Under the pieces are notes generated by a model. It searched no databases. It was given only the letters and a program-made list of their open reading frames with translations, and was not told the DNA's origin. 64,000 bases of DNA, taken from the NCBI RefSeq assembly GCF_001426405.1, contig NZ_LMEP01000005.1, positions 92,674 through 156,673 of the forward strand, given 5' to 3'. The stretch is from Streptomyces sp. Root1304. Lineage in GTDB: Bacteria > Actinomycetota > Actinomycetes > Streptomycetales > Streptomycetaceae. Made by a program: the position numbers and the translations under genes. Below, one piece after another: positions 16,837 through 24,975 of the stretch; position 1 is the stretch's first letter, and each line of letters opens with the position of its first letter.

Positions 16837-18447
16837 TTGCCCACTCAGATCTCACTGCACGACATCGTCATGACCCGCGGCGACCGACTTCTCCTCGATC
16901 AGGTCTCGCTCTCCGTGCGCCCCGGAGAGCGGATCGGGATCGTGGGGGAGAACGGCGCGGGCAAGTCGACCCTGCTGCGCCTCCTCGCCGGGGCGGAGCA
17001 ACCCGACGAGGGCAACGTCGTCGCCCTCGCCGAAGGCGGTGTGCGGATGCTCGCGCAGACCCCGGAGCTGCCGCCCGAGGCCACCGTCGGCGACGCCGTC
17101 GACGTCGCGCTCGCCGACATCCGCTCCATGGAGCGTCGGCTGCGCACACTCGAAGCGGGACTCGACGGGGCGAGCGAGATCGAGCTCACCGCTTACGGCG
17201 ACCTCCTCACCGCCTTTGAAGCGCGGGGCGGGTACGAGGCGGATGCCCGGGTCGACAAAGCGCTGTACGGACTCGGCCTCGCCGGGACCGGGCGGGACCG
17301 CCGGCTCGGCAGCCTCTCGGGCGGCGAGCAGGCCCGGCTCGGCATCGCCTGCGCGATTGCGGCGGGCCCCGAGGTGCTCCTGCTCGACGAGCCGACCAAC
17401 CACCTGGACGCGTCCGCGCTCGACTGGCTGGAGGGGGCGCTCCTGGCGCACCGCGGCACGGTCGTGGCCGTTTCCCACGACCGGACCTTCCTGGAGCGGA
17501 TCGCCACCGCGATCGTCGAGGTGGACGGAGACCGGCGGGCTCTCGTCCGGTACGGCGACGGGTACGCCGGATATCGCGCGGCGCGGGAGGCCGCCCGACG
17601 GCGATGGGAGGAGGCGTACGAGGAGTGGTGCGCGGAGACGGAGCGCCTGGAGACGTACGTGTCGACCACCGCCCGCGGTGTCGCACCGGGCAGGGAGATG
17701 AAGGACAACAACAAGATGGCGTTCGACCGGGCGGCCGGACGTGTCCAGGCCTCCGTCTCCGGGCGCGTCCGCAATGCCGGGGAGCGGCTGAGAAGACTCC
17801 GCGAGAAGCCGGTTCTCCAGCCGCCTCCGCCCCTCTCCTTCACCGCCCGCCCCCTCGCCGGCGCCGCCGAAGGGGAGCTCGTCACCCTCGCCGGCGTGCG
17901 GGTCGCCGACCGTCTCGCCGTCGAGACGCTCACCGTCGGAGCGGGGGAGCGGCTGCTCGTCCACGGCGGCAACGGTGCGGGGAAGTCCACGCTGCTCAAG
18001 GTCATCGCCGGAGCCGTCCGGCCCGACACGGGGGACGTCCGACGGACCGGACGCATCGGGTACCTGGCCCAGGACACCACCGTCCGGCGCCCCGAGGAGC
18101 GACTGCTCGCCTCGTTCGGGCGGGGGCTCGGCATACCCGAGGAGGAGCAGGCCGAACTGCTCCTGTCGTACGGACTGTTCCGGCCGGCCGACCTCGGCGT
18201 GCCGGTCGGCGGGCTCTCCGCGGGCCAGTTCCGCCGGCTGGCGCTCGCCCGGATCCTGGCCCGGCCCGCCGATCTCCTGCTGCTCGACGAGCCGGGCAAC
18301 CACCTGGCGCCAGGGCTCGTCGAGGAACTGGAGGAGGCCCTGGAGCAGTGGCGGGGAGCCCTCGTCGTCGTCTCGCACGACCGTGCGCTGCGCCGCCGCT
18401 TCACCGGGCGGATACGCCGGATGGACTCCGGGCGCCTCCTCGGCTGA
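16837..18447 (+). CDS. ABC-F family ATPase (possible antibiotic-resistance ribosome protection factor)
   Basis: This protein of about 536 residues has two ATPase domains and no membrane segments, the hallmark of ABC-F proteins, which act on the ribosome. Domain 1 has GENGAGKST, LSGGEQAR and LLLDEPTNHLD; domain 2 has GGNGAGKST, LSAGQFRRLALAR and LLLDEPGNHLAP. The inter-domain linker (P-site tRNA interaction motif region) is basic and helical around GREMKDNNKMAFDRA. TTG 16837 is preferred because GGAGG lies five bases upstream; the overlapping ATG 16825 has no ribosome site. Pairing with a divergent TetR regulator suggests an inducible antibiotic-resistance type rather than housekeeping EttA, but the drug is unknown. 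Confidence 0.85.
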   Translation: MPTQISLHDIVMTRGDRLLLDQVSLSVRPGERIGIVGENGAGKSTLLRLLAGAEQPDEGNVVALAEGGVRMLAQTPELPPEATVGDAVDVALADIRSMERRLRTLEAGLDGASEIELTAYGDLLTAFEARGGYEADARVDKALYGLGLAGTGRDRRLGSLSGGEQARLGIACAIAAGPEVLLLDEPTNHLDASALDWLEGALLAHRGTVVAVSHDRTFLERIATAIVEVDGDRRALVRYGDGYAGYRAAREAARRRWEEAYEEWCAETERLETYVSTTARGVAPGREMKDNNKMAFDRAAGRVQASVSGRVRNAGERLRRLREKPVLQPPPPLSFTARPLAGAAEGELVTLAGVRVADRLAVETLTVGAGERLLVHGGNGAGKSTLLKVIAGAVRPDTGDVRRTGRIGYLAQDTTVRRPEERLLASFGRGLGIPEEEQAELLLSYGLFRPADLGVPVGGLSAGQFRRLALARILARPADLLLLDEPGNHLAPGLVEELEEALEQWRGALVVVSHDRALRRRFTGRIRRMDSGRLLG

Positions 18448-18468
18448 GCCTGCCCGGGACCGGCGATC

Positions 18469-18474
18469 TAGGGT
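18469..18474 (+). promoter_or_regulatory. -10 box of a leaderless transcript
   Basis: TAGGGT ends six bases before ATG 18481. No ribosome site is present and the -35 is weak. Confidence 0.55.
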
Positions 18475-18480
18475 CGGGGT

Positions 18481-19140
18481 ATGGCACGACCGCGGCGCAT
18501 CGTCCTCGTACGGCACGGAGAGTCCGAGGGCAATGTCGATGACACGGTGTACGAACGGGAGCCCGACCACGCGCTGCGTCTCACCGAGACCGGCTGGAGG
18601 CAGGCGGAGGAGACGGGGGAACGGCTGCGGGAACTCTTCGGTGACGAGGCGGTCAGCGTCTATGTCTCGCCGTACCGTCGCACTCACGAGACGCTCGGCG
18701 CCTTCCGGCTGCCCGCCGAGCAGGTCCGCGTGCGCGAGGAGCCCCGGCTGCGGGAGCAGGACTGGGGCAACTGGCAGGAGCGGGAGGACGTACGCCTGCA
18801 GAAGGCCTATCGGGACGCGTACGGGCACTTCTTCTACCGCTTCGCCCAGGGAGAGTCCGGGGCGGACGTGTACGACCGGGTCGGGGCGTTCCTGGAGAGC
18901 CTGTACCGCAGTTTCGAGGCGCCCGACCACCCGCCCAACGTCCTGCTCGTCACCCATGGGCTGACCATGCGCCTGTTCTGCATGCGCTGGTTCCACTGGA
19001 CGGTCGCGGACTTCGAGTCGCTCTCGAATCCCGGCAACGCCGAGACCCGCGTCCTCCTGCTCGACGAGGACGGGAGATACCGCCTGGACAGGCCGTTCGA
19101 ACGCTGGCGTACCCCGGAACCGTACGGCCCCACCGGATAG
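18481..19140 (+). CDS. histidine phosphatase family protein (phosphoglycerate-mutase-like)
   Basis: This 219-residue protein has the catalytic RHGESEGN motif at the start (RRIVLVRHGESEGN) and the second catalytic histidine in VLLVTHGLTMRLF. SPYRRTHET supplies the phosphate-binding arginine. The family includes small-molecule phosphatases and mutases; specificity cannot be read from sequence. The start ATG lies six bases after a TAGGGT box, so the mRNA is probably leaderless. The TAG stop also forms part of the -10 box (TAGAGT) of the next gene. Confidence 0.88.
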   Translation: MARPRRIVLVRHGESEGNVDDTVYEREPDHALRLTETGWRQAEETGERLRELFGDEAVSVYVSPYRRTHETLGAFRLPAEQVRVREEPRLREQDWGNWQEREDVRLQKAYRDAYGHFFYRFAQGESGADVYDRVGAFLESLYRSFEAPDHPPNVLLVTHGLTMRLFCMRWFHWTVADFESLSNPGNAETRVLLLDEDGRYRLDRPFERWRTPEPYGPTG

Positions 19141-19143
19141 AGT
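19138..19143 (+). promoter_or_regulatory. -10 box overlapping the preceding stop codon
   Basis: TAGAGT includes the TAG stop of the phosphatase gene and lies nine bases before ATG 19153. It would give a very short leader or none. Confidence 0.45.
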
Positions 19144-19152
19144 GGCAGACCG

Positions 19153-20061
19153 ATGACCGCTGACTCCGCATTCGACCGGCGCTTCGACCGCGCCCTGGGC
19201 AGCCTGCGCGGGCTGTCCGTGGGAGACGCACTGGGCTCCCAGTTCTTCGTCCCCGCCCACTATCCCCTGCTGAAGCGGCGCGAGCTGCCCGACGGCCCCT
19301 GGCAGTGGACCGACGACACCGAGATGGCGTGCTCCGTCCTCGCCGTCCTCGTCGCCCACCACCGGATCGACCAGGACGCCCTGGCCCTGTCCTTCGCCCA
19401 CCACCACGACTTCGACCGGGGCTACGGCCCTGCGGTCAACCGCATGCTCCGGCTCATCCGGGAGGGCGGCGACTGGCGTGAGCTGGCCGCCGCGCTCTTC
19501 CAGGGACAGGGTTCCTGGGGCAACGGTGCCGCCATGCGGATCGCCCCGCTCGGAGCCTGGTACGCGGACGACCCGGAGCAGGCGACGCACCAGGCCGAGA
19601 TCTCCGCGTACACCACCCATCAGCACCGTGAGGCCGTGGTCGGCGCCATGGCCGTGGCCGCCGCGGCCGCGCTGGCGGCCGACCCGGCGGGGCCGCCCAC
19701 GCCCGAGGCGCTGCTCGACGGGGTCATCGCCCTCGTGCCGCGCAGCGCGGTGGGGGCAGGGCTGCGCCGGGCTCGCGACATGCTCGACTACGGCGACGTG
19801 GGTACGGTCGCCGCGGTTCTCGGCAGCGGTCGGCGGACCAGCGCGCACGACACGGTGCCCTTCGCGCTCTGGTCGGCGGCGCGTGGCCTCGGCGACTACG
19901 AGCGGGTGTTCTGGACGACCGCGCAGGTGGGTGGGGACGTCGACACGACCTGCGCCATCGCCGGAGGCGTCGTGGCCTCCGCGGCGAACGGCGCGCCGCC
20001 GGCGGACTGGCTGCGGCAGACCGAGGACCTTCCGGAGTGGGTCCCGGTCGAGGTGGCCTGA
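19153..20061 (+). CDS. ADP-ribosylglycohydrolase (DraG-like) family protein
   Basis: This 302-residue protein of the ADP-ribosylglycohydrolase superfamily removes ADP-ribose from proteins or small molecules in characterised members. The metal-binding motifs are present: GLSVGDALG near residue 18, WTDDTEMA near 52, and GGDVDTTCAIAGG near 260, supplying the acidic residues for two magnesium ions. It has normal family length. It follows the histidine phosphatase gene by 12 bases but probably has its own promoter. No ADP-ribosyltransferase or Nudix partner is adjacent, so its substrate is unclear. Confidence 0.88.
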   Translation: MTADSAFDRRFDRALGSLRGLSVGDALGSQFFVPAHYPLLKRRELPDGPWQWTDDTEMACSVLAVLVAHHRIDQDALALSFAHHHDFDRGYGPAVNRMLRLIREGGDWRELAAALFQGQGSWGNGAAMRIAPLGAWYADDPEQATHQAEISAYTTHQHREAVVGAMAVAAAAALAADPAGPPTPEALLDGVIALVPRSAVGAGLRRARDMLDYGDVGTVAAVLGSGRRTSAHDTVPFALWSAARGLGDYERVFWTTAQVGGDVDTTCAIAGGVVASAANGAPPADWLRQTEDLPEWVPVEVA

Positions 20062-20070
20062 TACGGCACG

Positions 20071-20106
20071 ACGGCCCCCGGACCCGGTGAGGGGTTCGGG
20101 GGCCGT
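20071..20106. terminator. bidirectional terminator between convergent genes
   Basis: A 15-bp stem with one G-T pair (20071-20085 with 20092-20106) lies between the ADP-ribosylglycohydrolase gene and the convergent MFS gene. Confidence 0.75.
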
Positions 20107-20191
20107 CAGCGCCCTCTCGGAGACCCGGTCTCGGCCTGGCGGGTCCCCGGATCGCGTGTCTGTGGCTCGCCTGCCTTCGGACCGTTCGCCC

Positions 20192-21745
20192 TCAGGCCGC
20201 CGGCCCGGCGGCCTCGGCGCGGCCGCTGAGTGCTTCCAGGTCGCTCTTGCGGACCCGGATCACCAGCGCGGCGGTGAGCAGCGCGATCAGCACCATCGCG
20301 ACACCGGCGGTGAAGGCCGAGGAGATGCCCGAGGTCAGGACCTCGTGGCCCCAGGGTGCGGGCAGTTCCTTGGTCTTCAGGGCCTCGGCCTGCTGCTCGG
20401 GCGTGGCGTGCGCGAGGAAGTCCGGCAGCTGCTTCTCGCCCTCCTCGCGGCTGGCGGTGCCGAAGACCGTGACCAGGATGGACAGGCCGAGCGAACCGCC
20501 CACCTGCTGGGTGGCGTTGAGCAGGCCCGACGCGGCGCCCGCCTCGTGCTGGGCCACACCGGAGACGGCCGTGAGCGTGAGCGTCACGAAATTGAGGCCC
20601 ATGCCGAAGCCGAACAGAAGCATCGGGCCGAGGACGCCGCCCGCGTAGGAGCTGTCGGACGAGAGGAAGGTCAGCCAGAACAGACCGGTGCCGGTGATCG
20701 CCGCACCGCTCACCATGAACGGCTTGGGGCCCAGGACCGGCAGAAGCTTCTGCGCGAGTGCAGCACCGGAGCCGATCGCCAGCGTGACCGGCAGGAACGC
20801 GAGCCCGGAGTGGATCGGTGTGTAGCCCAGGACGCCCTGGACCCAGAGCACGATGAAGAAGAACATGCCGAACATGGCGGCCGCCAGGCTGAGCATGATC
20901 ACGTACGTGCCCGAGCGGTTGCGGTCGGCGAACATCCGCAGCGGGGTGATCGGCTCCTTGGCCCGTGATTCCACGAGCGCGAACGCCACGAGAAGCAGGA
21001 CGGCCGCGATGAACGAGCCGATGGTCAGCCCGTCCTTCCAGCCGCTCTCGGACGCCCGGATGAACCCGTAGACCAGGGCGGCCATGCCGAGCGTCGAGGT
21101 GGCGGCGCCCACGAGGTCGAACCGGCCCGGGTGGCGCTGGGACTCCGCGATGTAGCGCGGGGCGAGGAACGCGATCAGCAGACCGATCGGAACGTTGACG
21201 AAGAAGACCCAACGCCAGTCGAGCCACTCCGTGAGCATGCCGCCGGCGAGCAGACCGACCGCGCCGCCACCGGCGGAGACGGCGGCGAACACGCCGAATG
21301 CCCGGTTGCGCTCGGGCCCTTCGGGGAACGTCGTGGTGATCAGTGCGAGCGAGGTGGGCGAGGCGATGGCGCCGCCCACCCCCTGGAGTGCGCGCGCCGC
21401 GAGCAGCTGCCAGGGCTCCTGGGCGAAGCCCCCGAGCAGCGAGGCGAAGGTGAAGAGCAGGATGCCGGCCATGAACACCCGGCGGCGGCCCAGGATGTCC
21501 CCCGCCCGTCCGCCGAGGAGCAGCAGACCGCCGAAGGTGAGCGTGTAGGCGCTGAGCACCCACGACAGGTCGGTGGTCGAGAAGGAGAGCGCGTCCTGGA
21601 TGTGCGGCAGCGCGATGTTCACGATGGTGGCGTCGAGTACGACCATCAGCTGGCAGGCGGCGATGACGGCCAGGGCGATGCCTGGCCGGCCTCCGGCGCG
21701 AGCTGGCCCGCCCTTGGTCTGTGTGTCCACCGGAGAAGTTGTCAC
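20192..21745 (-). CDS. MFS drug efflux transporter, DHA2 (EmrB/QacA) family
   Basis: This 517-residue protein has 14 predicted membrane helices, typical of the DHA2 proton/drug antiporters. Motif A is visible as LGGRAGDILGRRRVF and an antiporter motif C-like region as RALQGVGGAIASPTSLALI. It begins at GTG 21745 with GGGGGA six bases upstream. A divergent TetR gene and two dyad operators control it: operator 1 exactly fills the spacer of its promoter. It therefore probably exports a toxic compound or endogenous metabolite that induces it. The substrate is unknown. Confidence 0.9.
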   Translation of the reverse strand: MTTSPVDTQTKGGPARAGGRPGIALAVIAACQLMVVLDATIVNIALPHIQDALSFSTTDLSWVLSAYTLTFGGLLLLGGRAGDILGRRRVFMAGILLFTFASLLGGFAQEPWQLLAARALQGVGGAIASPTSLALITTTFPEGPERNRAFGVFAAVSAGGGAVGLLAGGMLTEWLDWRWVFFVNVPIGLLIAFLAPRYIAESQRHPGRFDLVGAATSTLGMAALVYGFIRASESGWKDGLTIGSFIAAVLLLVAFALVESRAKEPITPLRMFADRNRSGTYVIMLSLAAAMFGMFFFIVLWVQGVLGYTPIHSGLAFLPVTLAIGSGAALAQKLLPVLGPKPFMVSGAAITGTGLFWLTFLSSDSSYAGGVLGPMLLFGFGMGLNFVTLTLTAVSGVAQHEAGAASGLLNATQQVGGSLGLSILVTVFGTASREEGEKQLPDFLAHATPEQQAEALKTKELPAPWGHEVLTSGISSAFTAGVAMVLIALLTAALVIRVRKSDLEALSGRAEAAGPAA

Positions 21746-21763
21746 TATGGATCCCCCACGGAA

Positions 21764-21793
21764 GAATTAGTGAACGCACCCGTTCACTGTCCA
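21764..21793 (-). promoter_or_regulatory. MFS gene promoter
   Basis: On the minus strand TGGACA (21788-21793), an 18-base spacer and TAATTC (21764-21769) form the likely promoter. The spacer is occupied by operator 1. Confidence 0.6.
21769..21788. promoter_or_regulatory. TetR operator 1
   Basis: AGTGAACG-N4-CGTTCACT is a perfect 8-bp dyad. It covers the spacer between the -35 and -10 of the MFS promoter. Confidence 0.75.
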
Positions 21794-21811
21794 CCACGGT
21801 AGTGAGTCCCC

Positions 21812-21837
21812 CACAGTGAACGCAACCGTTCACTGTG
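21812..21837. promoter_or_regulatory. TetR operator 2
   Basis: CACAGTGAACG-N4-CGTTCACTGTG is a perfect 11-bp dyad sharing its core with operator 1. The two centres are 46 bases apart. It lies upstream of the TetR gene and probably provides autoregulation. Confidence 0.75.
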
Positions 21838-21877
21838 CACCGCCGACGACACGATTCGTCTCAACGGAGAGATCCTG

Positions 21878-22495
21878 ATGGTTACTTCGCGCTCCGCGGC
21901 CGCCGCCCGGCCGGCGGGGGTGTCACTGCGACGCCGCGGGCCCGTGCTCGAACGGGCCATTCTGGAGGCCACGCTCGAACAGCTGAGCAGCGTCGGATGG
22001 AACGGTCTGACCATGGAGGGTGTCGCGGTCGGCGCGCAGACGGGTAAAGCCGCGGTGTACCGCCGCTGGCCGTCCAAGGAAGACCTCGTCGCGGACGCCC
22101 TCCAGGCCGGGCTGCCGGCGCTGGGGGACGCGCCGGACCTCGGCAGCGTGCGCGAGGACCTGTACGACCTGTGCCGCCGGGTTCGAGACGTCATGTACTC
22201 CAGGCCCGGATTCGCCCTTCGCTCCGTACTTCACGAATGCGATGCAGAATCCGCTGAGCGATTCCATGAGCTGATCGTCTCGGGAGTGACCGAGCCCTCC
22301 GCTCGCCTCTTCCGGGATGTCCTCAGGCAAGGAATGGCAAGAGGAGAGGTGCGGGCCGACGCCAACGACGACCTGGTGCTCGATGTCATCCCCGCCATGA
22401 TGATGTACCGCTCCAAGGTGTGCGGAAGTGAATGGACGGACGGTGAGATCGCCGATCTGATCGACCGGATCATGGTGCCGCTGCTGCGTGCCTGA
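21878..22495 (+). CDS. TetR family repressor of the divergent MFS gene
   Basis: This 205-residue regulator has an N-terminal TetR domain: [23 protein letters not shown], then [22 protein letters not shown]. Its C-terminal part fits the TetR_C_11-like ligand domain. ATG 21878 follows GGAGAG. Two strong related dyads in the 132-base divergent region make it the evident repressor of the MFS pump and of itself. Family logic says a pump substrate probably acts as inducer. Confidence 0.88.
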   Translation: MVTSRSAAAARPAGVSLRRRGPVLERAILEATLEQLSSVGWNGLTMEGVAVGAQTGKAAVYRRWPSKEDLVADALQAGLPALGDAPDLGSVREDLYDLCRRVRDVMYSRPGFALRSVLHECDAESAERFHELIVSGVTEPSARLFRDVLRQGMARGEVRADANDDLVLDVIPAMMMYRSKVCGSEWTDGEIADLIDRIMVPLLRA

Positions 22496-22515
22496 CCCCG
22501 GCGGGATCGCCCTGA

Positions 22516-22547
22516 GGTGCGGTCGCCGCGCTCTCGGCGACCGCACC
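22516..22547 (+). terminator. TetR gene terminator
   Basis: A perfect 13-bp stem (22516-22528 with 22535-22547) and six-base loop. A second perfect 20-base palindrome follows at 22555-22574. Confidence 0.7.
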
Positions 22548-22606
22548 GCGAAGGCCCCTCGGGCGCCCGAGGGGAAACCGGGTACCGCACCCGGTGTCGA
22601 GCGGCG

Positions 22607-22612
22607 TACCCT
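22607..22612 (+). promoter_or_regulatory. -10 box of rnhB
   Basis: TACCCT lies ten bases before ATG 22623, consistent with a leader of only a few bases. No ribosome site is seen. Confidence 0.4.
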
Positions 22613-22622
22613 GTCAGGCGCC

Positions 22623-23333
22623 ATGCCGTATGAACCACCCACCCACGCTGTCGAGCGGTCGCTCCGGGCCACCACCGGTGCCAGGATCGTCGCCGGAGTC
22701 GACGAGGTCGGACGAGGGGCGTGGGCCGGCCCGGTCACCGTGTGCGCCGCCGTCACCGGCCTGCGCAGGCCCCCCGAGGGCCTCACCGACTCCAAGCTGA
22801 TCACCCCCAAGCGCCGTACCGTGCTCGCCGTGGAACTGGAGAGCTGGGTCACGGCCTACGCGCTCGGCGACGCCTCTCCCCAGGAGATCGACGAACTCGG
22901 TATGACCGCGGCCCTGCGGCTCGCGGCCGTCCGGGCCCTCGAAGGCCTCCCCGCGCGGCCCGACGCGGTGATCCTCGACGGCAAGCACGACTACCTCGGC
23001 AGCCCCTGGCGGGTCCGTACGGTGATCAAGGGCGACCAGTCCTGCATCGCCGTGGCCGCCGCCTCCGTCATCGCGAAGGTCCGCCGGGACGCGGTCATGG
23101 CGGAGCTCGGCTCCGAGGTCGAGGGGTACGCCGCGTACGCCTTCGGTGCCAACGCGGGCTACCCTTCGCCGGTCCACAAAGCGGCGCTCGAAGAGCTGGG
23201 GCCCACCCCTCACCACCGTCTCTCCTGGTCGTACCTGGACGCGATGCCCAGGTGGAGCCACCTCAAAAAGGTCCGCCTCTCCGCGGAGGCGGCCGCGCTG
23301 GAGAGCGGGGGCCAACTCGGCTTCGACTTCTGA
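22623..23333 (+). CDS. rnhB: ribonuclease HII
   Basis: This 236-residue enzyme cuts the RNA strand of RNA-DNA hybrids, including single misincorporated ribonucleotides. The catalytic [12 protein letters not shown] motif lies near residue 28 and the other acidic residues in [10 protein letters not shown] and the C-terminal SYLDAM region. ATG 22623 is chosen over the open frame back to 22488 because it gives the conserved length. The TACCCT box at 22607-22612 would otherwise lie inside the gene. Nearby replication and repair genes (recQ, dinG, nrdJ) suit its role, but it is transcribed alone or with the next gene. Confidence 0.93.
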   Translation: MPYEPPTHAVERSLRATTGARIVAGVDEVGRGAWAGPVTVCAAVTGLRRPPEGLTDSKLITPKRRTVLAVELESWVTAYALGDASPQEIDELGMTAALRLAAVRALEGLPARPDAVILDGKHDYLGSPWRVRTVIKGDQSCIAVAAASVIAKVRRDAVMAELGSEVEGYAAYAFGANAGYPSPVHKAALEELGPTPHHRLSWSYLDAMPRWSHLKKVRLSAEAAALESGGQLGFDF

Positions 23334-23442
23334 ACTTCCGGTCGCCGGGGCCTTACACGAAGGCCCTGCCATGCGACCGGGGCGCACATGTGTGCCCACC
23401 CGCCGGTGCCCCCGCGCAGCGGCGTTTGATAGACATCCACTC

Positions 23443-24057
23443 ATGCCTCTCATCCCCGAGGAGCCTCAGATTCACGAGAGCGCCCAGGGTCCCCGCGCCA
23501 CCGCGTCGACCCCCCGTCCCGTACCCGGCCCGCGTTCCGCGGCCTCTCCCCGTCCCGGACGCCCCGTTCCCGGTCCGGCCAGGCCCGCGGCACCGGCCCA
23601 GCGCCCGACTGCCGGGCCCGCTCCGGCCGACACCCCGGAGAATCGTTCCGACCAGCGGTCCACGCCGCAGCTCCAGCTGATCCCTGCCCCGGTCGACGGC
23701 GCGCTCGACGCCGCCGAAGAGGCCCTGGACCTGCTCCTGGAGAGCGGCCGGGCGCCCGGCGACGTCCTGGTCCTCACCACCGGTGACCCGCACCCGTGGA
23801 CCACGCACGAGCTGTCCTTCGGCGAGGCCTCCTACTGGGCTCAGCAGGAGACCGGCGACGACGTGTTCTTCGCGCACGCCACCGCGCTGGAGCGGGCGAC
23901 CGCCCGGCCCGTGGTGATCGTCGCCCTCAACGGCGGCGACGACGAGACGGCCGCCAAGGCCCTGCCGTCGGCGATGGCCCGCGCGGGTGCGCTGCTCGTC
24001 GTCTGCGGTGACCCGCAGCGCGTCACGACGCTCCTCGGAGCGGGCGCCGGCGTCTGA
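23443..24057 (+). CDS. hypothetical protein with disordered Pro/Arg-rich N-terminus
   Basis: I do not recognise this 204-residue protein. Residues 1-75 are rich in Pro, Ala, Arg and Gly and look disordered. The rest forms a compact alpha/beta-like domain: AAEEALDLLLESGRAPGDVLVLTTGDPHPW, an aromatic SYWAQQ segment, then RPVVIVALNGGDDE and GALLVVCGDPQRV. The alternating hydrophobic strands with VLVLTTGDP and LLVVCGDP suggest a Rossmann-like or helicase-domain-like fold without Walker motifs; this is speculative. ATG 23443 is the first start giving the conserved-looking N-terminus. It lies 109 bases after rnhB. Confidence 0.65.
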   Translation: MPLIPEEPQIHESAQGPRATASTPRPVPGPRSAASPRPGRPVPGPARPAAPAQRPTAGPAPADTPENRSDQRSTPQLQLIPAPVDGALDAAEEALDLLLESGRAPGDVLVLTTGDPHPWTTHELSFGEASYWAQQETGDDVFFAHATALERATARPVVIVALNGGDDETAAKALPSAMARAGALLVVCGDPQRVTTLLGAGAGV

Positions 24058-24069
24058 TCGACCGCCCCT

Positions 24070-24095
24070 CCGCCGGACCGGTCCTGGTCCGGCGG
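24070..24095. terminator. terminator between convergent hypothetical genes
   Basis: A perfect 10-bp stem (24070-24079 with 24086-24095) and six-base loop, extended by flanking C and G runs, lies in the 60-base convergent gap. Confidence 0.65.
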
Positions 24096-24117
24096 GGGCC
24101 GAGGCGGCCCGACGCGA

Positions 24118-24747
24118 TCAGCGTGCGGCGGCCCGGCGCAGCGGCTCGGTCGCGCCGCTCGCGGTCCGCGGCGTGAGCCGGCCGAGCTCGGCCGGCCCTT
24201 CGCCGAGCGGCAGAGGAAGCGAGTCGGAACTCGGACGCCGGCCACCCCGGCCCTCTCCGAGCACCTGCCAGCCCCCTCGGGTCAGCGTGATGTACGCCCC
24301 GCAGCGGAGCCCGTGCAGCGTGCAGGCGTCCCGGAGCCCCCACATCCAGGCTCCGTCCTCCTCCGTCCAACGCTCGTCCCCCTCACGGCAGTACAGCAGG
24401 ACCGCGGTCCTGACCGGTGCGCGTCTGCGGAGGTCGTGCGGAATGACCCGCCGCAGATGCGCGAGCAGCGCGTTGCGGAACTCCCAGCCGTCCGCCGGTG
24501 CGGGGCGGCGGACGAACGAGGCGCTGGCGGCCAGTCGTTCCTCGTGGTCGAGGACCGCGAGGACCGCCATGGAGGGCGTGGGCGTGTGCCGTGAGTGGAG
24601 GCCGCTGACGACCTCACGCGGATTGCGCAGCAGGGGAACTCCCGCCGCGGCCCACTCGGCCGGTTCGAGCATCCGAGCGAGGCGGCTGGCGGACTCGGAC
24701 GAAGATCTGAGCGAGGTGGCTGTGGGCGGAGCGAATCCGAGGGTCAC
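24118..24747 (-). CDS. hypothetical protein
   Basis: I do not recognise this 209-residue protein. It has a central region with MAVLAVLDHEERLAASASFVRR, HLRRVIPHDLRRRAPVRTAVLLYCREGDERWTEEDG and ACTLHGLRCGAYITLTRGGW, and a low-complexity C-terminal tail. There is no signal peptide or membrane segment. GTG at 24747 follows GGGAGG by three bases; the longer frame to 24882 has no support. It is co-directional with and downstream of recQ across a 228-base gap, so it may have its own promoter. Confidence 0.6.
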   Translation of the reverse strand: MTLGFAPPTATSLRSSSESASRLARMLEPAEWAAAGVPLLRNPREVVSGLHSRHTPTPSMAVLAVLDHEERLAASASFVRRPAPADGWEFRNALLAHLRRVIPHDLRRRAPVRTAVLLYCREGDERWTEEDGAWMWGLRDACTLHGLRCGAYITLTRGGWQVLGEGRGGRRPSSDSLPLPLGEGPAELGRLTPRTASGATEPLRRAAAR

Positions 24748-24975
24748 GGTCCTCCCTTCGGATACGCGCCCGCGAAGCGGGCAAGGTCGGGTGAGCGCGC
24801 ACCACGGCACGGTCCTTCCGGACCGCTGACGGGCCGTACGGGGCGGTTTCCCAATTCTTGCTGGCCCGTGCGCGGGCGGCAACGAGCAATTGAGGTCGCT
24901 GACGGGAATGCGGGGGTATGCCTCTCATATCCCTGCCCAGTTGCCCATTGTTCACTCCCCGTTTCCCCTCCTGTT

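Noticed and set aside
16852..19848. 998-codon open frame on the minus strand opposite the ABC-F, phosphatase and ADP-ribosylglycohydrolase genes
   Set aside because: Composition is that of an antisense high-GC frame; it spans three unrelated recognisable genes.
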